Shown: positions 1 to 11,400 of the stretch, piece after piece
Layout of the letters: every line of letters starts with the position of its first letter
Numbering within the stretch: the first letter of the stretch is position 1
Source: Trichomonas vaginalis G3
Taxonomy: Eukaryota; Parabasalia; Trichomonadida; Trichomonadidae
Reading direction: 5' to 3'
Length of the DNA: 64,000 nt
Assembly (NCBI RefSeq): GCF_026262505.1
Contig: NC_067207.1
Coordinates: 7,842,082-7,906,081 of the forward strand
Notes under the pieces: model-generated
What the model was told of the DNA's origin: nothing
The model's input: only the letters and a program-made list of their open reading frames with translations
Databases searched by the model: none
Translations under genes and position numbers: made by a program

Positions 1-1440
1 ACATGTTGCTGGTATTCTGGATACTTGGACTGCAACAGCGGTGATGGATGTTTGAAGAGTCATCGGCTTTTGTTTGACATCATAAAAAATACCAAGGTCG
101 TATTTGCCGTGGACGAAAACGCCGAGCTCCTCTGAACATATTAGGTCTGTGGCAGGGCCAAGGCGAGTGTGGATTGGAATAACTTGGCGCTTGGGAAGAT
201 TTATTGATCCACACTCGGTTTTTGAGTACCACAGAAGGACATCTTTGGTAAGGAACTTGATCTTTTCAATGGATGTGCTGGATGCAAGGTAGTTCTGTGT
301 GTATTTCCCTTCTGAAACGTCTGCGAAAATTATCTTTCCGGTTGGAGTGCCGAAAGCAAGGATTCCGTCGTAGAAATCGTAACAGGTTGGTATCTGTGGT
401 ATAATTTGAGACTGCGCGATGACGTAAGGTATATCATCTTTTATGGCAAACATAACTAAGCCATTTGATGGAGAGAACGCGATGTATCGCTCGGGAAGTG
501 CACGGTTACATGCAGCGGATAGTGGTAAATACTTCGATTTTAAGTCAAACAGCTCTCTTTTCAATTTTATTGTTCCTGATTTTGTAAAAATGTAGTCTTC
601 GTTACAGATATAGATACTGAGTGACGAGTCTTGACCATAAACTGTAATTTCGTTGTCATTTGTTAAAGAAGGAAGCAGTTTATGGAAAGATGATTGGGAT
701 GATTCATCGATTACAAGATTTCGGCCAGATTTGGTCGCTATGTTAAACGTAAGTATTTTTCCTTCAAGCATAATTAATAAAATATTACTAATATGGGGAT
801 GATGTTGAATTTCTACGATTTTTTCTGATTTATCTAAAGTATGGGATTGAGATTGAGATGTTGGAGCCTGCTTGGCATTCTTTGACGTGATAATTGTAAA
901 GGATGGACCATTAGAATATAGAATTGCAGTGAATATATCTGAACTATTAACAGCCATCCTTGTATATGTACCAGGAACATCTATCTTCCAAAGTATTCGT
1001 GAGTTTTTCGCTTGATCTTCAGCTTCATACGGCCAAAAATCGATACTATAAATTGTATTTGGTTCTGCAAAGCCTAAAACGATTTTACGGGACCATTGAA
1101 GCTCCGATACATACTGAGCTTCAGATACTTGACGAGTGATTCCGAGTGTAAGACCTGATTCACAATCCCATAACAAAACTCTTCCGCAATCGTCTGAAAT
1201 TGCAAGATAAGGTAGCTCATAGTGGAATTTAAGGCAAGTTATGTTAGAATTTAGAATTTCAATGGATCATAAGAAAGAAATATCATTTTTAGTAGTTTTA
1301 TAGAGATAAATTGTGCCTTTACCGGCTAATGCAAGTAGCCCACATGCTTCCCAGTCCATGCTCCCTGTGTTGAACACTTTACTAGGTGGACAAAGTGAAG
1401 CAAATCGTATCTTAGCTTTATTAAAAGGATTCGCTTGCAT
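1..1440 (-). CDS. WDR11-like WD-repeat protein, N-terminal half (cut by window start)
   Basis: This is the N-terminal part of the same gene that is complete further right, and it matches that copy at nucleotide level with a constant offset of 17,035. The ATG is on the minus strand at 1438-1440. The protein begins MQANPFNKAKIRFASLCPP and continues into WD-propeller sequence such as LAISDDCGRVLLWDCESG. An in-frame TGA lies at 1267-1269 (codon 58); the reading frame is open again after it. The rest of the gene lies outside the window. The divergent neighbour is Polinton ORF1, starting 185 bp away. WDR11 identity comes from the complete copy. Confidence 0.6.
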
Positions 1441-1550
1441 TTTTTTTATAAATTGATATCGTCAAAAATTTTAATTCTACAATGTTTTAAATATATTAAT
1501 ATTTAGTTGTACAGAATCAAATCACATCTACTTGAAAAAAAAAAGGTAGT

Positions 1551-1583
1551 GGGGCTTCCAGGCGCGTTGCGCCCTCTAGCCCC
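1551..1583. repeat. GC-rich hairpin in the divergent intergenic region, copy 1
   Basis: GGGGCT (1551-1556) pairs with AGCCCC (1578-1583). Inside it GGCGC (1561-1565) pairs with GCGCC (1569-1573) around a GTT loop. It stands out in an AT-rich spacer between the WDR11-like gene and Polinton ORF1. It marks the outer limit of the capsid block in every copy, so it may be part of the original Polinton end, or a promoter or boundary element. Only the pairing is seen directly. Confidence 0.6.
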
Positions 1584-1615
1584 GAAGATGTTTAGTATAA
1601 AACCGCTTTTTAACT

Positions 1616-1621
1616 TCACTT
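1616..1621 (+). promoter_or_regulatory. Trichomonad Inr-like motif before Polinton ORF1, copy 1
   Basis: TCACTT matches the known T. vaginalis initiator consensus TCA(Py)(T/A) and starts 9 bases before the ATG, the usual distance for this organism. It supports both the chosen start codon and the host assignment. Confidence 0.55.
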
Positions 1622-1624
1622 AAA

Positions 1625-4600
1625 ATGCCACGTAAGCTACGTAAGAATATACGTAAGAGGAAGGGAGCATTGAAACATCCAATAGTAAAACTGACACCAC
1701 AACAACAGTTGCAACAACAAATGCTGAATGACCCCACTATGTTGCAACAAATGTCAAGCAACCCTATGCTTTTAAACCGAGTTTTGGTGCACAGAGTGGA
1801 GGTTTAAGAGCGGCACTTTTAGCGAAAATGGCAGGCTATGGTGGAGCTGCAGACGGAACAGCTTATAACCCTCAAAGTCAAATGAATTTGAGTTCACTCA
1901 AAAATCAAATAACAGATGTCAAAAAGTCAAACATAGACATACAGAAACAAATAAGTGAAAACGAAAAGAAACTAGAATATGACAGACACACAAAGAAACT
2001 CAATGAGTTAAACGTAGAGAAAAAGAAGAAAGAAGAACAACTGAAAGAACTAAGTACAGAGGAATATGCGAAAAAAGTGTCAGAAAAAGCAGCAGAAGTA
2101 GCAAAAATGGAACAAGATGTTATAAATTTGAAAAACCATACTACTCAATATAAAGTACTGAAAGATGAAGAAATAAAACAAAAAGCCCTGAAGACATATA
2201 TGGATAGCGATGAGTATAAAAAAGAAGTTGAAGCAAATGTAAAGGCAGAAAAACTTTTACAGTTGCAAAACCAAACCGTACAGTATGAAAACTTAGCACA
2301 AGAAAGTAAAAATAACGACGCAGCCATGCAAAAGGCAATGAAAAGCGCAGAATATATAAAAGCTAATAATGACTGGTTAGACGCCCAAGCCAACGCTAAA
2401 GCAGCCCAACTTATAGGGTCAATAAGGACAAAAATACAAGCGGATGAAGACAGTTCAAATGAAGCTTTAACGAATGCTGACTTTAAGAACGCCTTCGAAG
2501 CTCTTCATAGTAAGGTGAAACTAGTGAACGACTTCTCATCTGGAAAGAAACTGAAGTCTGAAGGTTTCGACAAAGAGTTAAAAGAAGTAGCACAAAATAT
2601 GACGAAAATAACAGATGCAGCAACGAGACAGGCAGTTCAAAGTGCCCATGACGCCGTTAGAACAGCTGTTGTGGAAAGTCAAGAAAAAGAGTTACAACAG
2701 ACCAAAAGAGACCTAGTAAATGCTTTCTTAAGAACGAAAAGTCAGGTAGGACATTATGCTGCAGATGGAACATATGTGCCAGCTGGTGGAACTTATATAC
2801 CAGCTGGTGGAACTTATATACTAGCTAGTGGAACTTATATACCACCAAACCCTCCAAGAGAAGCACCTGCACCAGGACTACCTAAAACATTTACATCGTC
2901 ACATGGACACAGACACAGGCATGCACCAAAACCAACACAACAACCAACAGTTCAAAATCCAGCACCACAACAACAACAACAACCAGCACAACAACCACCT
3001 CCACAACCAGCACAGCAACCAACAGTTCAAAACCCTGCACAACAACCACCTCCACAACCAGCACAGCAACCAACAGTTCAAAACCCTGCACAACAACCAC
3101 CTCCACAACCAGCACAACAACCACAAACAGAGCAAGGACATAAAAGAAGTAGAGAACAAGGAAACCAAGATTTCTTAAAAATGCTTAAGGAAGAATATGG
3201 TTACCCAGATACTCTTGACTTTAGTGACAGATATAAAGAAGCTATTAGAAAGTTCAAGGAAGGAAATACAGACCCGAACCTATTTAGCTTTATGGTTCAG
3301 CACCAAATGGGATATAATTTCAAACCTGGAAAATACAAGCTCGCTAAGGGATATGATTTAATAGCATATCATCCAAATGACATGAACGAATTTACTCCGA
3401 GATATTTGGTGTCAGAGCTAAATGACAATTCAACTCTCTTCATGAAACGCGTAAAAAATAGAGACGGAACGAAAGAAGAAAGGTTTATGAGTCCGGATGA
3501 CTTAGATAGGGAACTTTTTAAAAACGGTCTCGGAATATATGAAATGCCAGCAGATGAGGTACAAGAAACTCAACAGGAAGAAGTTCAGATACAACCAGAC
3601 ATGGAAGAAATAGTTCAGCAACAACAGCTAGAAGAGCCTGAAGGAAACGAACAAGTCCCTCCTTTGGAAACTAACCTCACAGAACTAGATGAAGATTTGG
3701 AACAGCCGAAAAATCTTGACCCTCAACAAGAGTATGAGGTGAATATGGAATCTTTCCAAGAGTCTAAAAAAAATTCGGCTGACATAGTAGAAGAATATCG
3801 AAAAATGTTTGCCGACATACAAAAGACTCCAACATCAGATGAAAATATTCAGCATAGAATGGAAGTACTGAAAGATAATGTACGCAAATACAACAATCCT
3901 TTTTACTTACGACCATATAACGTTCAATCTTTGGCTGAACTCGGTGAAAATAAAAGGTTAAATTTCAACAAAACATATAGAAATGAAACATTGTTTAAAG
4001 TTCATTCAGAACCTAACCAATATGGAAACAAACCTACTTTTGTTTCTGCAGACTATGGAACTACAATGAGATGGGGTCATAAAGCTAATCCGGATAGGTG
4101 GTTCATAAACTTACAACCACAATTCCAAGAAGTTGTAGACGCAATGGAAGTGAATGGTGAACCAGATATAGCTGGTATTTTCAGCGCGGCTTTAATGCCA
4201 TTGAAAGATATGAAAGATGCAGATATTTTGAACCAGTATGAAATGAACATGGCTGATGGAAATATAACACCTGACGTTCTAAAACATTTATCTCAAAGAA
4301 CTACACAGAACCATAGAGATGGTATATTTGGTGAAGAGTTTAGAAAGACAGTTAGGGAGAGAGAAGGAAGAGAACCTATTGTACATGACCTTGCAAACGA
4401 AAGTTTACAAAATGTCATAAAAACTTACTTTGCAGACAATGAACCGAGAAGGGATGAATATTTAAGAAAACTCAAATGGACAGTACCAAATGAAATGTTA
4501 GTATTGAAAAACATGTTCCTTGACAAAATAAAACCAACTACAGAAATAAATGACGAAAGACTGAAACATTGGGTAAAAGCTTTCCCATTCACAAAAGATA

Positions 4601-5055
4601 TTATTGGTAACATGGAAAGAAAACCAGAATGGCTACAAAAACATATATTTGGAAACGAGCTTATTCCATATGGACAAGCTCTGTTTGAAGAGCTTGAACC
4701 GGAAACTCAGGAAAGAGTCATGCAAACAATACGCGAAGACTCAAATACAAACTATGACAAAATCTTTCTAGGATATAGGTTACCTGAGATGGGCGACCAG
4801 AGCCCAAAGGCAAAAAGGACATGGGAAATTTACAACATACTAGGTGAACATGAGGCAAAGATGCAACAACTTGAAGCAGAGGGCAAGTTACCAAAAGCGA
4901 CACCAAAGAAGAAGAGAAGAGTAGAACAAAGTGAAAGTAGTGAAGAAGTAACTTCATCTAGTGAAAGTAGTGGCAATGAAGGAAAAAGAAGAGTTAAAAA
5001 CTCAGTCAGGAAGAAAGTAAAGCTTGGTCCGAGTGGGTTCTATTATGACATATAA
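1625..5055 (+). pseudogene. Polinton ORF1, large structural or accessory protein, copy 1 (broken)
   Basis: This is copy 1 of the large ORF described fully at 18660-22091. It looks broken by about one break and is otherwise nearly identical to that copy. It is the first gene of the block, divergent from the WDR11-like gene and 32 nt before the capsid candidate. The function is not recognised. Confidence 0.6.
2938..3120 (+). repeat. 51-bp Pro/Gln minisatellite inside ORF1, copy 1
   Basis: A 51-bp motif coding QPTVQNPAQQPPPQPAQ repeats in tandem, with a more divergent Q-rich first unit. It is a low-complexity linker between the coiled-coil half and the C-terminal half of ORF1. Such arrays change length easily. 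Antisense ORFs rich in Val/Leu over this stretch are shadows. Confidence 0.8.
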
Positions 5056-5087
5056 ATCCAACTATTCTATATTTTTACCCATATGAA

Positions 5088-6695
5088 ATGTACGCCGCTC
5101 AGAATATAACGCCAACAGTTTTGGATGCCATGAATGGAAATGTTTCCGAATGGTATAACGAATGCGACAATGCCATTAGAAGGTCAGAAATAGTTCCTGG
5201 AACTTACGAATATACAACTGCTGTTTCTTATGGAAACGTAGGTGAGTTTGGAGAAGGTTCTTCAACAACAGTAGATATTGCTTGCGACAGGTTTCATATT
5301 ATTTCTATTGACAACTCTTTCTTATACGTGGAACAAGACATTGAAATAAAACCTTCTGCCAAGTTGTCTGAAAAGAAAGGTTGCAATGGAATTTTCTATG
5401 TCGGATACCAATATGCTCCAGAAGTTTTCATGGGATATAAGATATATTCTAACTCTGACTTAGTTCAAACAGTAACATGGGCAAACTATGAATGGTTCGC
5501 TTTAAGAAACTCAGTACAACCACAAGCTAGAGAACAAACAGACCAGTATGCAACTATTGAGAAAATAAGAAGACTTGACCCTAACGTTCCAGGAGTTTAT
5601 GTTAACCTTTCTGGTTCAGATGGAACTGCTGCCACTAAAGTAAAACTGAAACTTAGAGTTCCTTTGTCATCTTTCCTCATCTTCAGGTTTTTAAGATACT
5701 TGCCAAACTGGGCAGGAAAAATTTCTATCGAACTTACTCCAAGCAAAAATAACTTAGTCATTGCACCAACACAAGACCCATTCACTCTTACAGACGTAAA
5801 GGGAACAAATAAAACGTCATTCGCCGAATTTTGCAAAGACAAAGTTGACTTAGACTTTGGTTTCTCAAACCTCAACACTGAAGTAAACTATTATTTCAAT
5901 GCTGCTGGAGATGCTTGGGACCCAGTTAAGTTCACATGCGAAAAATTTGAATGCAAGAGAATAGAAAGCAGACTTGCAGTCTATATGTTGGACCCAGATA
6001 TTTCAAATGCTTTAGCTGCCAAATATATTGCAGTTCCACTTATGTTCCCTATACACCAAATATCTGTCAAAGACTTTGCAGGTGAAGTTGGAAACCAAAG
6101 TGCTGACCCAGGTGCAAGAACAGATATTGCCTTAACAACTGCAATGAAACATGCAGATACTATGTTTGTTCTTTTCAGACGAACTATAAATGACTATTCT
6201 TGTTTCTACAACCCTGGTATTAAATATCATATAAACATAGATGGCAAATATTATCCAAGAGAAGAATATTCTACAGTTGAGGATATGAGGTCATACAACT
6301 TGACATTAGATGCTATGAACTTTAACAACAACTTCACAACAACCATTAACCCTGAAATGCAAAGTTCTATTATGCCATATGTGAAAGTATGGACCCATAC
6401 AGGAGGTCAAAAAACTCAATATACAAATGGAGACCGTTCAAACTTTTGGCTTGGCATTCCATTTGCTGACTCAGAAGACTTTATGGGTGGTATTTCAACT
6501 GTTGGTACAGTTCAAATACAATATACTGGTGACAGAGACGGTCCAGATGAATTGAAAGCAAAGAAGTTTACAAAACCAATAGCACTTTTCACGGAAGATG
6601 CTCTTTTGAAAATTCGTTCGATGAAACCTGCTGGGGCTCCTCAGATTGGCATAACGACAGCTTCCATCGAGCAGATTTTGGCAGCAGGTCAGTAA
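5088..6695 (+). CDS. Candidate Polinton major capsid protein (double jelly-roll type), copy 1
   Basis: This is an open frame of 535 residues, starting 32 nt after ORF1. Its size, its place next to a second smaller candidate capsid gene, and its beta-rich composition (many short alternating hydrophobic/polar strands, no long helices, no membrane segment) fit the major capsid protein (PY) known from Polintons. I see no short diagnostic motif, so a structure-based comparison would decide. Its 3' end overlaps the opposite-strand ORF by 107 bp. The same ORF occurs at 22124-23731 and 57931-59538 and looks whole in all three. An alternative is another structural protein of the same element. Confidence 0.55.
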   Translation: MYAAQNITPTVLDAMNGNVSEWYNECDNAIRRSEIVPGTYEYTTAVSYGNVGEFGEGSSTTVDIACDRFHIISIDNSFLYVEQDIEIKPSAKLSEKKGCNGIFYVGYQYAPEVFMGYKIYSNSDLVQTVTWANYEWFALRNSVQPQAREQTDQYATIEKIRRLDPNVPGVYVNLSGSDGTAATKVKLKLRVPLSSFLIFRFLRYLPNWAGKISIELTPSKNNLVIAPTQDPFTLTDVKGTNKTSFAEFCKDKVDLDFGFSNLNTEVNYYFNAAGDAWDPVKFTCEKFECKRIESRLAVYMLDPDISNALAAKYIAVPLMFPIHQISVKDFAGEVGNQSADPGARTDIALTTAMKHADTMFVLFRRTINDYSCFYNPGIKYHINIDGKYYPREEYSTVEDMRSYNLTLDAMNFNNNFTTTINPEMQSSIMPYVKVWTHTGGQKTQYTNGDRSNFWLGIPFADSEDFMGGISTVGTVQIQYTGDRDGPDELKAKKFTKPIALFTEDALLKIRSMKPAGAPQIGITTASIEQILAAGQ

Positions 6696-7008
6696 GTTGT
6701 TCTTGAACTGACTTCTCTCCGTCAAATATTGACAGTACGCCAGTTTTGACATAATATTGTATTATAAACTTTCCTTTAGAAATATCTGTAAGTTTTGAAG
6801 TTATATTTTTGTCTGCTTCAAGAACTTTCACCATTTCAGTTATACCAACTTTCTTTGCTTTATGAAAATATTTAGGTTCAGCAAAGACTGCTATTCTATA
6901 ACATTTTCCATTGTTTGTGTAAAGAACTATTCTGTCAATGTATTTGTATTGTTTGTGTGTGTAAACTTTGTTTTGCTTCAATTCGAAGAGATATCTGAAT
7001 ACGTCCAT
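6589..7008 (-). CDS. Small opposite-strand Polinton ORF, unknown function, copy 1
   Basis: This 139-residue frame begins MDVFRYLFELKQNKVY and is rich in Lys, Tyr and hydrophobic residues, like a small globular protein. It lies antisense between the capsid candidate, whose 3' end it overlaps by 107 bp, and the coiled-coil ORF, from whose start it is 18 bp away, so the two share a very short divergent promoter region. It is kept because it explains an otherwise empty 330-bp gap and has sensible composition. No family recognised. Confidence 0.55.
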   Translation of the reverse strand: MDVFRYLFELKQNKVYTHKQYKYIDRIVLYTNNGKCYRIAVFAEPKYFHKAKKVGITEMVKVLEADKNITSKLTDISKGKFIIQYYVKTGVLSIFDGEKSVQEQLTDLLPKSARWKLSLCQSEEPQQVSSNEFSKEHLP

Positions 7009-7026
7009 CTTTTTATTCTAAGTAAA

Positions 7027-7608
7027 ATGTCATTTCCGAAAAATAGAAGTGTAAGTGTTTCAAAAGGTTTAATGGCGGTGGCAGATGTGAAGTTAAATTC
7101 ACCAACTCAAACAAACAGTCAAAGTGTTGTTGTCAATGTCAAAGACAGAGATGTTGAAGTGGGGAAACCATACGAAGACGAAGATGGTATAACAATAGTT
7201 CCTGTAAAAGAACAACCAACATATCCTGAAGTTAGCAGAGACTTAAGTTCTGTTGCAGATATTCGAAACGACTACCAACAACTGAAAGACAAACTTAAAA
7301 CTCAGGAGAAGATTTGTCAAGCTTTAAGTATAATGTTAAACTTGGTCGAACACAACCCTGTAAAAGTGAACTCATATGTCATTGCACCTCATGAAGTTTT
7401 GAAAGAACTATTGAAACTTTTGACAGAGGCAGACGATATAAACATCAAAGAAATAGAACCCGACATTAGTTGCTGTGGTGTTTCATATAATGTCATTGAC
7501 AAGATATACGTTATGAAAGGAGGTGAAACGTTGAACTTAAAATATAGTTTCCCAGACGTTATAAAAATATTTGACGACCACAACATTTCATTAAAATTTA
7601 TTTGCTAA
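7027..7608 (+). CDS. Small Polinton ORF with a coiled-coil segment, copy 1
   Basis: The 193-residue start MSFPKNRSVSVSKG at 7027 is preferred. An in-frame upstream ATG at 6862 would put 55 extra residues across the promoter of the divergent ORF. Residues of about 80-115 (RNDYQQLKDKLKTQEKIC) look helical and coiled-coil-like. The C-terminal part contains DISCCGVSYNVIDKIYV. No transmembrane segment or enzyme motif is visible. It is followed after 4 nt by the minor-capsid candidate, so the two probably act together in the particle or its assembly. The function is not recognised. Confidence 0.6.
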   Translation: MSFPKNRSVSVSKGLMAVADVKLNSPTQTNSQSVVVNVKDRDVEVGKPYEDEDGITIVPVKEQPTYPEVSRDLSSVADIRNDYQQLKDKLKTQEKICQALSIMLNLVEHNPVKVNSYVIAPHEVLKELLKLLTEADDINIKEIEPDISCCGVSYNVIDKIYVMKGGETLNLKYSFPDVIKIFDDHNISLKFIC

Positions 7609-7612
7609 GTAA

Positions 7613-8419
7613 ATGGCAGAAGACATAATGGTTTATACTATTACGACTAAAAACCCTGAGTCATATAATTCTATAACAACAAACTTACAAAGTCCTCAAG
7701 GACGATATTGTAAACTAACCTTAAACACAATGACGACTAAAGCCTGTTTTGCTCTTTTGACACCAGAAGACTTTATTGTTGTGAATGGTAAAAAATACTC
7801 CTTTGAAGATACTTACTCAGATATACCACCAACAGGTTTTGTTGACTTATTTAATACTTTAAGGACGGGTGTAACATGTGCTGCAACTAGAGCAGGTTTC
7901 ATTATGTTTGGATGTCCGACTGAGTTTACTATAAACGATATGAGTTATAATACAAAACTTATATCTGGTTTTTACTACCAACAGTTTCCTATAACAGGAA
8001 AAGGTGTCATACAAGGAATGTCTGTTCCATTGACTTTAAGCACACCAATCTTATATATTGTTTCAAACTTAGGTTCAAAGTGTTATTCGAATGTCGACAG
8101 AAACTATTATGACCAAAAGATACTTATGCGTATAAACAATACTTTCTCTGCTGGTTTGCCTATTGTTCATTCGAATGCAGAGTTTTCAGCTTTAGTAAAC
8201 TCAAACACTTTAGCAAACATAAACTTAACCTTAGTTGACGCAAACTTTGTTCCTGTAAAACTTTTATGTCCTATGTATTTGTCAATGACGGCAGAAAGTT
8301 TCGAATTGGAAGATGCAACTGGTGAAAGTATTGTATTACAAGAACAACTTCAACAACAAATAGCTCAAGAACAACAAATGCAACAAATGGAACAAATGGA
8401 ACAACAAGCTCAAGAATAA
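7613..8419 (+). CDS. Candidate Polinton minor capsid (penton-like) protein, copy 1
   Basis: The ORF codes 268 residues and starts MAEDIMVYTITTKNPESYNS. About residues 1-230 look beta-rich (many short strands, few charged helices), followed by a Gln/Met-rich tail (QEQLQQQIAQEQQMQQMEQ). Size and place beside the major capsid candidate fit the single jelly-roll minor capsid protein (PX) of Polintons. This is inference from order and size. The ATG follows the stop of the previous ORF by 4 nt. The sequence CTAAGTAAA sits just before this start and before the start of the preceding ORF, a possible element-specific promoter signal. Confidence 0.5.
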   Translation: MAEDIMVYTITTKNPESYNSITTNLQSPQGRYCKLTLNTMTTKACFALLTPEDFIVVNGKKYSFEDTYSDIPPTGFVDLFNTLRTGVTCAATRAGFIMFGCPTEFTINDMSYNTKLISGFYYQQFPITGKGVIQGMSVPLTLSTPILYIVSNLGSKCYSNVDRNYYDQKILMRINNTFSAGLPIVHSNAEFSALVNSNTLANINLTLVDANFVPVKLLCPMYLSMTAESFELEDATGESIVLQEQLQQQIAQEQQMQQMEQMEQQAQE

Positions 8420-8449
8420 AAAAATATTTTTTTTTATTTTTATAAAAAA

Positions 8450-11400
8450 ATGTACAGAATAGATGTTTCAGATTTTTATGACTTCCAAGCATTCAGAAAT
8501 ATGTGTCCATTTCGAGACTATAACAAAGCAGTCGAGAATTTGAAACGTTTAGTCATTTATGTTGACTCTGCCCCAGAATGTTATGTCATGAAAGAATGGG
8601 ATGTTGTCTTTAACAAACCAAGAGCAACAATAGTGTCTGAACAAGAATGTAGACAGAAACTTAAGAAAATAAAAGTTGTACAAGTTGGAAGGAAGATGTT
8701 AGATGCTTGGGATATCTTATTGTCAAAGTTAGAAGATTTTTCAGTTCGAGGTATAAAGTTCTATACACCATCTCCAAACTTCTATTCTATCTTCACTGGA
8801 TATAAATACGAACAAGTAGAATGGACTTTCAAAGTTAACGCTCCAGAGGATCATAATAAGACAAAGTTACTTGTTGTTGTTGAGTTCGCCGCCAATCATA
8901 AATCCAACTTAGGTACCGGTAATGTTACATATTCTTCCACAGTCCCCACACCAGTTATCGAGAGTGTTCAATACAACGATGGCAACGAAGAAGTAATTTC
9001 AGGCAATCCATACACAGCCAAAATCATACTCGAAACAGGCTTAAATATTACAAAGACATATTATCTCTTTGCAACAGAAAGCGAAGCTTCCAACGCCTCT
9101 GCCACTAGCGTCAACATCACAAAATGTTAATGCAACAGCCGTAGCAAGCGAACAAGACAGAATGGACTTTCAAAGTTAACGCTCCAGAGGATCATAATAA
9201 GACAAAGTTACTTGTTGTTGTTGAGTTCGCCGCCAATCATAATCCGAGTTAGGTACCGGCAATGTTACATATTCTGACACACTCTCCACACCAGTTATCG
9301 AGAGTTCTTTACAACGATGGCAACGAAGTAATTTCAGGCAATATACAGCCAAAATCATACTCAAAAGCTTAAATATTACAAAGACATATTATCTCTTTGC
9401 AACAGAAAGCAAGCTTCCAGCGCCTCTGTCACTAGCGTCAAAACATCACAAAATGTTAGCACTGCAACAGCCGTAGCAAGCACGAACAAGACAGAATGGA
9501 CTTTCAAAGTTAACGCTCCAGAGGATCATAATAAGACAAAGTTACTTGTTGTTGTTGAGTTCGCCGCCAATCATACATCCGAGTTAGGTACCGGCAATGT
9601 TACATATTCTGACACACTCTCCACACCAGTTATCGATAGAGTTCTTTACAACGATGGCAACGAAGTAATTTCAGGCAATTTATACTCAGCCAAAATCATA
9701 CTCAAAATAACTTAACAATTACAAAGACATATTATCTCTTTGCAACAGAAAGCAACGCTTCCAGCGCCTCTGTCACTAGCGTCAAAACATCACAAAATGT
9801 TAGCACTGCAACAGCCGTAGCAAGCACGAACAAGACAGAATGGACTTTCAAAGTTAACGCTCCAGAGGATCATAATAAGACAAAGTTACTTGTTGTTGTT
9901 GAGTTCGCCGCCAATCATACATCCGAGTTAGGTACCGGCAATGTTACATATTCTGACACACTCTCCACACCAGTTATCGATAGAGTTCTTTACAACGATG
10001 GCAACGAAGTAATTTCAGGCAATTTATACTCAGCCAAAATCATACTCAAAAATAACTTAACAATTACAAAGACATATTATCTCTTTGCAACAGAAAGCAA
10101 CGCTTCCAGCGCCTCTGTCACTAGCGTCAAAACATCACAAAATGTTAGCACTGCAACAGCCGTAGCAAGCACGAACAAGACAGAATGGACTTTCAAAGTT
10201 AACGCTCCAGAGGATCATAATAAGACAAAGTTACTTGTTGTTGTTGAGTTCGCCGCCAATCATACATCCGAGTTAGGTACCGGCAATGTTACATATTCTG
10301 ACACACTCTCCACACCAGTTATCGATAGAGTTCTTTACAACGATGGCAACGAAGTAATTTCAGGCAATTTATACTCAGCCAAAATCATACTCAAAAATAA
10401 CTTAACAATTACAAAGACATATTATCTCTTTGCAACAGAAAGCAACGCTTCCAGCGCCTCTGTCACTAGCGTCAAAACATCACAAAATGTTAGCACTGCA
10501 ACAGCCGTAGCAAGCACGAACAAGACAGAATGGACTTTCAAAGTTAACGCTCCAGAGGATCATAATAAGACAAAGTTACTTGTTGTTGTTGAGTTCGCCG
10601 CCAATCATACATCCGAGTTAGGTACCGGCAATGTTACATATTCTGACACACTCTCCACACCAGTTATCGATAGAGTTCTTTACAACGATGGCAACGAAGT
10701 AATTTCAGGCAATTTATACTCAGCCAAAATCATACTCAAAAATAACTTAACAATTACAAAGACATATTATCTCTTTGCAACAGAAAGCAACGCTTCCAGC
10801 GCCTCTGTCACTAGCGTCAAAACATCACAAAATGTTAGCACTGCAACAGCCGTAGCAAGCACGAACAAGACAGAATGGACTTTCAAAGTTAACGCTCCAG
10901 AGGATCATAATAAGACAAAGTTACTTGTTGTTGTTGAGTTCGCCGCCAATCATACATCCGAGTTAGGTACCGGCAATGTTACATATTCTGACACACTCTC
11001 CACACCAGTTATCGATAGAGTTCTTTACAACGATGGCAACGAAGTAATTTCAGGCAATTTATACTCAGCCAAAATCATACTCAAAAATAACTTAACAATT
11101 ACAAAGACATATTATCTCTTTGCAACAGAAAGCAACGCTTCCAGCGCCTCTGTCACTAGCGTCAAAACATCACAAAATGTTAGCACTGCAACAGCCGTAG
11201 CAAGCACGAACAAGACAGAATGGACTTTCAAAGTTAACGCTCCAGAGGATCATAATAAGACAAAGTTACTTGTTGTTGTTGAGTTCGCCGCCAATCATAC
11301 ATCCGAGTTAGGTACCGGCAATGTTACATATTCTGACACACTCTCCACACCAGTTATCGATAGAGTTCTTTACAACGATGGCAACGAAGTAATTTCAGGC

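Larger units (their letters stand above)
1551..8815 (+). mobile_element. Polinton/Maverick capsid-gene module, copy 1 (partial fossil)
   Basis: This is a block of closely packed ORFs with 4-32 nt spacers on one strand plus one small opposite-strand ORF. The parts in order are ORF1 (about 1,140 codons), candidate major capsid protein, small minus-strand ORF, coiled-coil ORF, candidate minor capsid protein, and the start of a further ORF that runs into host repeat sequence. No polymerase B, retroviral-type integrase, ATPase or protease is present, so the element is incomplete. Copy 1 has about one break in ORF1; the other ORFs look open. Copies are nearly identical, so amplification was recent. 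The left limit is set at the hairpin and the right limit at the first host repeat; neither end has a verified terminal inverted repeat. Polinton assignment rests on gene content and the known abundance of these elements in T. vaginalis. Confidence 0.6.

Noticed and set aside
1441-1540. tRNA or other structured RNA between the divergent genes
   Set aside because: No cloverleaf or Pol III box pattern is visible; only A/T runs and the adjacent GC-rich hairpin.
2891-3168. Val/Leu-rich antisense ORFs over ORF1
   Set aside because: They are the reverse reading of the Pro/Gln minisatellite and have no independent support.
6862-7026. Longer N-terminus for the coiled-coil Polinton ORF
   Set aside because: It would cover the divergent start of the opposite ORF and reads as hydrophobic shadow sequence; MSFPKNRS at 7027 has the better context.
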